Position numbers and translations under genes: made by a program. Source: Kiritimatiellia bacterium (GTDB lineage Bacteria; Verrucomicrobiota; Kiritimatiellia; RFP12; UBA1067). Taken from it: 11,248 nt of DNA. The first letter of the stretch is position 1. Each line of letters starts with the position of its first letter. Below are positions 5,255-11,248 of this stretch, in pieces. The notes below the pieces were generated by a model that worked only from the letters and a program-made list of their open reading frames with translations, searched no databases and was not told the DNA's origin. Where the stretch lies: NCBI GenBank assembly GCA_024405255.1, contig JAKSOY010000143.1:1-11248 (forward strand). Direction: 5' to 3'.

Positions 5255-7834
5255 ATGAAGACACTCCTGGGATTGGCGGCGTGCGTGGGTGTGGCGGCAA
5301 CGGCGTTTGCCGTGCGCCCCACGACGATCTACCTCGTGCAGCATACGCATACGGACATCGGCTATACGCGGCCGCAGGCGGAGATTCTCGGCGAACATCT
5401 GCGCTACATCGACTTCGCGCTCGAGTATTGCGCGCTGACGGACGACTATCCCGACGAGGCGAAGTTCCGTTGGACGTGCGAGGCGGTGTGGACCGTTTCC
5501 GAATACCTGAAGACGCGTCCGAAAGAGCAGGTGGATAAACTCCTCGCGCGCATCCGCGAAGGACGCATCGAAGTGACGGCGATGTATTTCAACATGGCCG
5601 AGGTGGCGGACGAGACGGCGCTGCGGTATTTCCTGCGTCCCGTGGGCGACATCCGTGCGCGTGGCATCCCGGTGCGCCTGGCGATGCAGAACGACGTGAA
5701 CGGCGTCGCGTGGGTGCTGGCCGACTATTTGAAAGACCTCGGCGTCGAATACCTCTGGACAGGATCGAATTCGACGCGGTCCGTGATCCCGTTCGATCGT
5801 CCCACCGTCTTCCGCTGGGAATCGCCGTCGGGACAGGGCGTCGTGTTCTATCGCGGCGAAACCTACGCCATCGGAAACTGGTGGGGACTTCCCGACTGCG
5901 ATATGGGACGGTTCGAACACGCGATGAACGCGTTCCTGAATCGCATCGATGCGGCGGGCTATCCTTTCGATGCGCTGGCGATTCATTATTCCGGGTTCCT
6001 TGCCGACAATGCGGCGCCGTCTCGGGCGTCGAGCGACTTCATCCGTCGGTGGAATGCCGCGAAGAAGCCGGTGAAACTCGTGAACGCAACCGCCTCGACG
6101 TTCTTCGACCATTTGAAGAAAACGGGCGCGCTCGACGGCGTGCCCGTGCAGCGCGCGGCGTATCCCGACTGGTGGACGGACGGTTTTGGTTCGGCGGCGC
6201 GCGAAACGCTCGAATCGCGTACGACGCAGGCCGACTTCGCCCAGGCGGCGGCTCTCCTTTCGATGGCGCGTCTCCAGGGAACGACGCTCCCGGCAGGGAT
6301 CGACGAGCAGCTCGCGTCCATACAGAAGGACCAGCTCTTCTATGCGGAACACACCTACGGCGCGTCCATGAGCGTAAGCGATCCGACCTGCTGGAACGTA
6401 CAGGTGCAGTGGGGCGACAAGGCCGCCTACGCGTGGACCGCGAAGCGCAACGTCGGTCTTCTCAAGGAGACGGCGGGCGGCCTCTTGCAGGCGCAGCTGC
6501 CGCGTGGCGACAAAGCGACGCTCACGCTCTTCAATCCGCTCGGCGAGCGTCGGAGCGGCTACGCGACCGTGTTCATCGACAATGCGGAACTCCCCCACGA
6601 CGGCGGGTGGCGCTTTACGGGTCCGAAGGGCGAAACGCTTTCGGCGATGCGTCTCAATCAGGGACACGGCGGGGCGTACTACCGGCTTTTCGCGAAGGAC
6701 CTGCCGCCGTTCGGCTATCGTACCTATACGGTTGAAAGCGCGCCTCTCGCGAAGGTGGCTGCGGGTGCGACGCTTACGGGCAATGTGTTCGAGAACGCGC
6801 GCTATCGCGTGACATTCGACCTCGAGCATGCCGGCATCTCGTCGATCTACGACAAGGCGCTCGCACGTGAACTCGTCGATCCCAAGGCCGAGTACGCGCT
6901 CGGCGAAATCATTCACGAGACGTTCAAGGACCGCTGGCGTCCGGAAGTCGGCGACCACACGCGGGCGCGTCCCGTGCGGGCGCAGCTCAGGCGCGGGACC
7001 GATTGCACGCTCTACTCGAGCGTCGTCCTCACGGCCGAGACGCCGGCGAGCGACGCGGACGCCTTCTCGATGGAGGTGCGGCTCATGGCGGCCGAGCCCA
7101 TGATCGAGTTCGCCTATTCGATCTCGCGCAAGCCCTCCACGGCGATCTCGGGCGTCTATGTGGCGTTTCCGTTCGCGGGCGAGCGCATGGCGTTCGACGT
7201 GCCGGGTGGCGATGTGGTACCGGGCGTCACGCAGATCGAGGGCAGCGCGTCGGACTGGAATACGGTGCAGAACTATGTGGCGGCGTTCTCGAACGGCGGC
7301 GCGACCTACCTCTCGATGCGCGAGACGCCGCTCGTCCAGTTCGGACGGATGTGGAATGGCGTGTTCAACCCGAAGCTTCGTCCTTGCCGGAACGCACACG
7401 TCTATTCGTGGGTGATGAACAACTATTGGTTCACGAACTTCCGCGCGTCGCAGGACGGTCAGTTCAAGTGGTCCTATACGCTCGCCTCGGTGAAGGACGC
7501 CTCGTGCGCGGCGGCGCTGCAGTTCGGCCGATCGGACCGCACGCCTTTCCCTGCGCGCCTGATGCCGAAGGGACGTCCGAACGGCAAGCCGGTCGAATGG
7601 TCGGGACTTGCTGTCGAAGGCGCGGCGATGATCATGGGCGTGCAGCCGGCGCGGTGCGGGAAGGGTCTCGTCATCCAGGTGCGCATGCTTGAAGCCGGCT
7701 CGTTCGCGATCCGCGGCCCGAACGGGAAGCCCCTCACGCTCCGCCGCATCGACGCCGCCGAGAGTCCTCTCGGACCTGCCGTCCAGCGCCTTTCGGCCCC
7801 TGCCTACGCGAACTTGATCGTGCTGGCCGAATGA
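5255..7834 (+). CDS. Secreted GH38-type alpha-mannosidase
   Basis: 859 residues. Signal peptide MKTLLGLAACVGVAATAFA (cleavage after A19), then at once the GH38 catalytic start IYLVQHTHTDIGYT. H32 and D34 correspond to the family's zinc-binding H-x-D, D119 in EVADETALRYF to the nucleophile/zinc-ligand aspartate, QNDVNG (145-150) to the following substrate-site strand, and H366 in AEHTYG probably to the last zinc ligand; these assignments are by motif comparison. The C-terminal half is the beta-sandwich region typical of GH38 and related bacterial families. The enzyme should release alpha-linked mannose from N-glycans or mannans outside the cytoplasm; linkage specificity is unknown. ATG 5255 is preferred over TTG 5231, which overlaps the LamG gene. 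The Shine-Dalgarno GAGG overlaps the LamG stop, implying coupling. It could instead be a related zinc-dependent family (for example DUF5054-like). Confidence 0.85.
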   Translation: MKTLLGLAACVGVAATAFAVRPTTIYLVQHTHTDIGYTRPQAEILGEHLRYIDFALEYCALTDDYPDEAKFRWTCEAVWTVSEYLKTRPKEQVDKLLARIREGRIEVTAMYFNMAEVADETALRYFLRPVGDIRARGIPVRLAMQNDVNGVAWVLADYLKDLGVEYLWTGSNSTRSVIPFDRPTVFRWESPSGQGVVFYRGETYAIGNWWGLPDCDMGRFEHAMNAFLNRIDAAGYPFDALAIHYSGFLADNAAPSRASSDFIRRWNAAKKPVKLVNATASTFFDHLKKTGALDGVPVQRAAYPDWWTDGFGSAARETLESRTTQADFAQAAALLSMARLQGTTLPAGIDEQLASIQKDQLFYAEHTYGASMSVSDPTCWNVQVQWGDKAAYAWTAKRNVGLLKETAGGLLQAQLPRGDKATLTLFNPLGERRSGYATVFIDNAELPHDGGWRFTGPKGETLSAMRLNQGHGGAYYRLFAKDLPPFGYRTYTVESAPLAKVAAGATLTGNVFENARYRVTFDLEHAGISSIYDKALARELVDPKAEYALGEIIHETFKDRWRPEVGDHTRARPVRAQLRRGTDCTLYSSVVLTAETPASDADAFSMEVRLMAAEPMIEFAYSISRKPSTAISGVYVAFPFAGERMAFDVPGGDVVPGVTQIEGSASDWNTVQNYVAAFSNGGATYLSMRETPLVQFGRMWNGVFNPKLRPCRNAHVYSWVMNNYWFTNFRASQDGQFKWSYTLASVKDASCAAALQFGRSDRTPFPARLMPKGRPNGKPVEWSGLAVEGAAMIMGVQPARCGKGLVIQVRMLEAGSFAIRGPNGKPLTLRRIDAAESPLGPAVQRLSAPAYANLIVLAE

Positions 7835-7861
7835 AATCTGTCCTGCCGCCGTCGGAACTTT

Positions 7862-7890
7862 CTGACAGTTTGGTAAAATTGTGCTATACT
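7862..7890 (+). promoter_or_regulatory. Sigma70-type promoter for the CotH-like gene (extended -10)
   Basis: A -35 box CTGACA (7862-7867), 17-nt spacer and TATACT -10 box (7885-7890) with an extended -10 TG at 7882-7883. The expected transcription start (about 7896-7898) coincides with the ATG at 7897, so the mRNA would be leaderless or nearly so; no Shine-Dalgarno sequence precedes the start. Confidence 0.7.
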
Positions 7891-7896
7891 ATCGAC

Positions 7897-10800
7897 ATGA
7901 TGAAGTTCATTTCACTTCGGATGGCTTTTGCCATGGCCTTGTTCGGCATGTTGCCCTGTTGGAGCGACGAAGGTGCGTTTTGGTTCGGTGCACAGTTTTC
8001 GTCCTATTATCTGGGCGAGGTGCTGTCGAATAAGGATGTCGTGGGGGGCGGTTGGTTGCAATGGACGTCCTCGACGAGCGTCACGAATGTCGGCGCGGGG
8101 GCGATGCGCATTGATACGACGTCGACTACGGAGGATCCGGCGGTCGTCTTCGCCGCGCAGGCGGCCGCGGGCGAGGCGGTGTGGTCTGTCGATGTTCGCA
8201 TGAAGCCGGAATTGGCCATGCCCTTCGGTGTGGCGGTCGATGGCGGGTGCTGTTCGGTGACGTTCGTTGACGGTGAAGGGAACGAAGGGGTTGATTTTGC
8301 AGGTGTCGTCGACGGTCGTTGGTATCGTCTGTTTGCGTCCGGTGTCGCGCCCGTGCTCAACGAGTGGCACGAGCTTCGCATGGAAATCCGCCGTTTCGAC
8401 GGGGCGCCGTTTGCCGGCTTTTCAGTGAAGGCGGGGGAGGCGTGGCTGCCGCTGGTGTCGAAGGAGAAGATGCGTTGGTTCCCGGTGCGGGAAGAGGTGG
8501 TACGCGCGGCGCATGAAGTCGCCATCGGCGGGCGTGGCGAATTTTCCGATTTCGCCGCGCGCCGCGGCACGTCGTCGGCGGAGACGTCCGCGCTCGTGTG
8601 GATCGGCGGCAGTGCCGGCGACTGGTCGGACGGCACGAAGTGGGCGGCTACCGCGGGCGGGGCGGCGCTCAATCGTGCGCCCGCGCCCGGGGAACTCGTG
8701 AAGATCGGCGGGGTGGTGGAGCTGACCCTCAACGGCGAGACGGCGAAGGTGCGTGATTTGATGGCGCGCGTGGGTGCGGATGGAACGGTTGAATTCCTTG
8801 CCGGCCACGTGGTGCCCACGGTGTCGCTTAAAACCACGCGGCCTTCGGTGACGAAGCCGCTTGAGGTGAAGGTGGCGTCGTTCAACGGCGCAACGCCGGA
8901 CGTGAGAGTGACCTGGCAGCGCTACGACCTCTCTCATTCGCGGTCGGCGCTTCTCAGCACGTCGCCCACGCTCACGCTTGCGCCGGTCGACTACGAACAC
9001 TGGATTCGCTGCACGGTGGAGGACGAGGATGGTACGCGCCTTCTCGAGAAGGAATTCTATTTCTCGAAACTGCCGGTCTTCTATCTGACGACTAATGACG
9101 GCCGTACGCCGAGTCCCAGCAAGGAAAAGCATGCGGGCACGCTCTATGTGCAGGGAAATGCCGAATGGAAGAGTCCGTATGGCGATGGTATCGGCGAAGG
9201 CGGCGCGATGGAAATCAACGTGCGTGGCAATACGACCGCCAATCAGAACAAGAAGCCGTGGAAGATCAAGCTTGATAAGAAGACGGAACTGTTCGGTTTC
9301 CCGAAGTCCAAGCATTGGGTGCTTCTGGCGAACTATTTCGACGAATCGAATCTCCGCAACAAGCTCGCCTACGATTTCGCCAATGAAATCGGTTCGAAGG
9401 GAATGAAGTCCACGTGGGTGGAATGCTTCCTCAACGGCGAATGGCAGGGACTCTATCTCCTCTGCGAACAGATCCGCATCGACAAGAACCGCGTGGAGAT
9501 CTTCGATTGGGAAGGGGCGGCGGAAGAGGCGGCGGACGCGATTGCGGCCGCACACGCGTTCAACGATGCGGATAAGGCCTCCCTTGAAGAGGCGATGACG
9601 ACGAACCTTGGCTGGATCGATTCGGGGAAGGTGAACTTCAAGGGCGTCACGTTCCGTGTCGATCAGGAGTGGCCCGACTACGCGACGGTGGTGAGCGATG
9701 TGACGGGCGGCTATCTCTTCGAGTTCGACTGGTCGTACGACGAGGTGTCGCGCTTCCACATCTACTCGGGCAATCTCCAGCTCGATACGATGCTCAAGTC
9801 GCCGGAATATCTCAAGACGAGTCCACGCCTTCTGGACTGGTGCAAGGCGTTCCTGCAGAATTATGCCGATGCGATTACCTCCCCCGACGGCTACTCGAAG
9901 GAGGGACTCCATTATTCCCAATACGCCGACATCGATTCGATGGTGAGCTACTTCTTCGTGATGGAGATGTTCGGCAACGACGACGCCCGCTACAAGAGCA
10001 ACAACACCTACAAGGATCGGGGCGGGGCGCTGATGAAATTCGGTCCGGTGTGGGACTTCGACTGGGGCGTGGGAAACTATCAGGTGCCGTATGCGCCCGA
10101 ACGGTGGCTCGTGAACCACAGCCTCAATTCCTTCTTCCGGGAATGGTCGGACGATCCGTGGTTCTGCACGCTCCTCTGGACGCGCTATCCGGCCGTGCGC
10201 GAACGGTTCGTGGAGATCATCCGTACCGGCGGCCTCATCGACCAGTATTACGAGTATCTGCGCGAAGCGGGTGTGGCGAATGCCCGGAAGTGGACGCATC
10301 ACTACGGCTTCTCGGGCGGCATCTACGGCACGGGGTCGCATCCCGGGCTCAAGGCGTTTTTGACAACGCGCCTCGCGTGGCTCGACCAGCAGTTCCGCGA
10401 CGTGCCCACGCTCATGGAGTCGTTGAAGGGCGCCACCTCCTATGTGGTCGATGCGAATCACGACGGTGGAAACCCGCTGCAGACATGGCCGTACGTGGCT
10501 TCGGCGACTCTCCTTCCGATCAGCTTTGCGAATGCGCCGTCGAACCGGCTGTGCGACGGGCAGTCCTTGCGCATGGCGTTCCGGCTCGGCGTGGGCGGTG
10601 TGGGACGGCTCGGCGTGTTCGTGAACGGCCTTCGCCTGGGGAATGTAACCGTTCAGGCGGATGGCCAGGTGGAGGTGGTCATCCCGTTTGAGAAGCTCAC
10701 GGTGCCGATTGGCGATCCGAACTGCGTCTCGCTCATTGCCTACAATAGCCTGGGGAATGTGCTCGCGCGCAACTACGCGCTCGTCACAGTTTCGGATTGG

Positions 10801-11220
10801 ACCGATCAGGACGCGACGCAGCCGACCTTCGCGGAGGACGGCCGACGCGTGCCGCCCATTCCGCATGAATGGATCCGCAATGCGGCGCTCGCCGTGATGC
10901 CCTCCCTCGCGTACGCGACGCCGGATGAATTCGCCGTCGCCGCCTGGAGTCGTCCTTCGCCATGGGGCAAGTCCACGGCGTTGTGGGAAGATTATGTGGC
11001 GGGCACGAACCCCGATCCTGCCGGACCCGACAGTACCTTCCGCATCACCTCGATCGTCGTCACGAACGGCGTGCCCGCGCTCACCTGGTCGCCCGACCTC
11101 GGTGCGGCCCGTCGCTACATCGTGGAGGGGAAGGTTCGTCTTGACGACAAGAACGAACCATGGCAGGCTCCGCTCCCGTCCGGCGCCCGGTTCTTCAAAG
11201 TGAAAGTAAGTTTGCCCTGA
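7897..11220 (+). CDS. Large secreted CotH-kinase surface protein
   Basis: 1107 residues. Signal peptide to about S23 (MMKFISLRMAFAMALFGMLPCWS); jelly-roll region about 25-225; autotransporter-like motif W-I-G-G-S...GDWSDGTKW (235-249); Ig-like segment about 306-385; CotH kinase domain about 385-855 with RGNTTANQNKKPWKIKLDK (443-461), LLANYFDESNLRNKLA (476-491), YLLCEQIRIDK (519-529) and GPVWDFDWGVG (716-726). CotH proteins are atypical protein kinases known from spore coats and surface proteins. The C-terminal 240 residues contain a second beta region and a tail LWEDYVAGTNPD (1029-1040) resembling thrombospondin-3-type repeats, then LTWSPDLGAARRYIVEGK and FFKVKVSLP. The frame is open to an ATG at 7831 overlapping the GH38 stop, but the signal peptide and promoter favour 7897 or 7900. 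The substrate is unknown; a cell-surface role is inferred. Confidence 0.85.
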   Translation: MMKFISLRMAFAMALFGMLPCWSDEGAFWFGAQFSSYYLGEVLSNKDVVGGGWLQWTSSTSVTNVGAGAMRIDTTSTTEDPAVVFAAQAAAGEAVWSVDVRMKPELAMPFGVAVDGGCCSVTFVDGEGNEGVDFAGVVDGRWYRLFASGVAPVLNEWHELRMEIRRFDGAPFAGFSVKAGEAWLPLVSKEKMRWFPVREEVVRAAHEVAIGGRGEFSDFAARRGTSSAETSALVWIGGSAGDWSDGTKWAATAGGAALNRAPAPGELVKIGGVVELTLNGETAKVRDLMARVGADGTVEFLAGHVVPTVSLKTTRPSVTKPLEVKVASFNGATPDVRVTWQRYDLSHSRSALLSTSPTLTLAPVDYEHWIRCTVEDEDGTRLLEKEFYFSKLPVFYLTTNDGRTPSPSKEKHAGTLYVQGNAEWKSPYGDGIGEGGAMEINVRGNTTANQNKKPWKIKLDKKTELFGFPKSKHWVLLANYFDESNLRNKLAYDFANEIGSKGMKSTWVECFLNGEWQGLYLLCEQIRIDKNRVEIFDWEGAAEEAADAIAAAHAFNDADKASLEEAMTTNLGWIDSGKVNFKGVTFRVDQEWPDYATVVSDVTGGYLFEFDWSYDEVSRFHIYSGNLQLDTMLKSPEYLKTSPRLLDWCKAFLQNYADAITSPDGYSKEGLHYSQYADIDSMVSYFFVMEMFGNDDARYKSNNTYKDRGGALMKFGPVWDFDWGVGNYQVPYAPERWLVNHSLNSFFREWSDDPWFCTLLWTRYPAVRERFVEIIRTGGLIDQYYEYLREAGVANARKWTHHYGFSGGIYGTGSHPGLKAFLTTRLAWLDQQFRDVPTLMESLKGATSYVVDANHDGGNPLQTWPYVASATLLPISFANAPSNRLCDGQSLRMAFRLGVGGVGRLGVFVNGLRLGNVTVQADGQVEVVIPFEKLTVPIGDPNCVSLIAYNSLGNVLARNYALVTVSDWTDQDATQPTFAEDGRRVPPIPHEWIRNAALAVMPSLAYATPDEFAVAAWSRPSPWGKSTALWEDYVAGTNPDPAGPDSTFRITSIVVTNGVPALTWSPDLGAARRYIVEGKVRLDDKNEPWQAPLPSGARFFKVKVSLP

Positions 11221-11248
11221 ATAGGATCGCGACGTGTTTCAAGAAGGC

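Noticed and set aside
5168..7399. 743-codon open frame on the minus strand opposite the GH38 gene
   Set aside because: It is antisense to a gene with clear catalytic motifs, its translation is arginine/histidine-rich without family features, and GC-rich codon use readily creates long antisense frames.
8422..10866. 814-codon open frame on the minus strand opposite the CotH gene
   Set aside because: Same explanation: the plus strand encodes recognisable CotH motifs throughout, and the antisense translation shows no domain, signal peptide or Shine-Dalgarno support.

Overview
The window looks like a chromosomal segment from an uncultured PVC-group bacterium, most likely a gut Kiritimatiellota/Lentisphaerota-type organism. 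This is inferred from the mix of secreted LamG-like proteins, an autotransporter-repeat surface protein, a secreted GH38-type alpha-mannosidase, a very large CotH-kinase surface protein and a XylR-type (LacI sensor plus AraC HTH) regulator. No rRNA or tRNA is present to confirm it.

Layout. Bases 1-344 are noncoding and rich in short inverted repeats. They include two near-identical 21-nt elements and end in a strong extended -10 promoter. Bases 345-1799 encode an archaeal-type AAA ATPase with a C-terminal DUF234/PD-(D/E)XK-like domain. Bases 1851-3708 are a graveyard: a XylR-type regulator with both an internal deletion and a lost 5' end (minus strand), a head-to-head LamG/autotransporter-repeat surface-protein gene that has also lost its 5' end (plus strand), and a ~100-bp relic of a LamG tail joined to a signal-peptide start. 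A vapBC toxin-antitoxin pair (3758-4347) follows, with its promoter lying partly in that relic. From 4474 onward the DNA is visibly more GC-rich and intact: a secreted LamG protein (4474-5241), a secreted GH38 alpha-mannosidase (5255-7834) and a 1107-residue secreted CotH-kinase protein (7897-11220).

How the parts relate. The LamG and GH38 genes are separated by 13 nt and probably form an operon for handling mannose-containing glycans outside the cytoplasm. The CotH gene follows closely but has its own promoter, placed so that its mRNA would be nearly leaderless. The relic at about 3606-3708 copies the LamG-stop/Shine-Dalgarno/signal-peptide joint seen at 5197-5280. This suggests that such LamG-enzyme cassettes were once repeated here and were lost by deletion, while the ATPase and vapBC modules sit around the scar. 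No CRISPR array, insertion sequence, integrase, phage gene or complete new defence system is visible. The most unusual content is the fossil record of gene shuffling and the structured 5' noncoding element.
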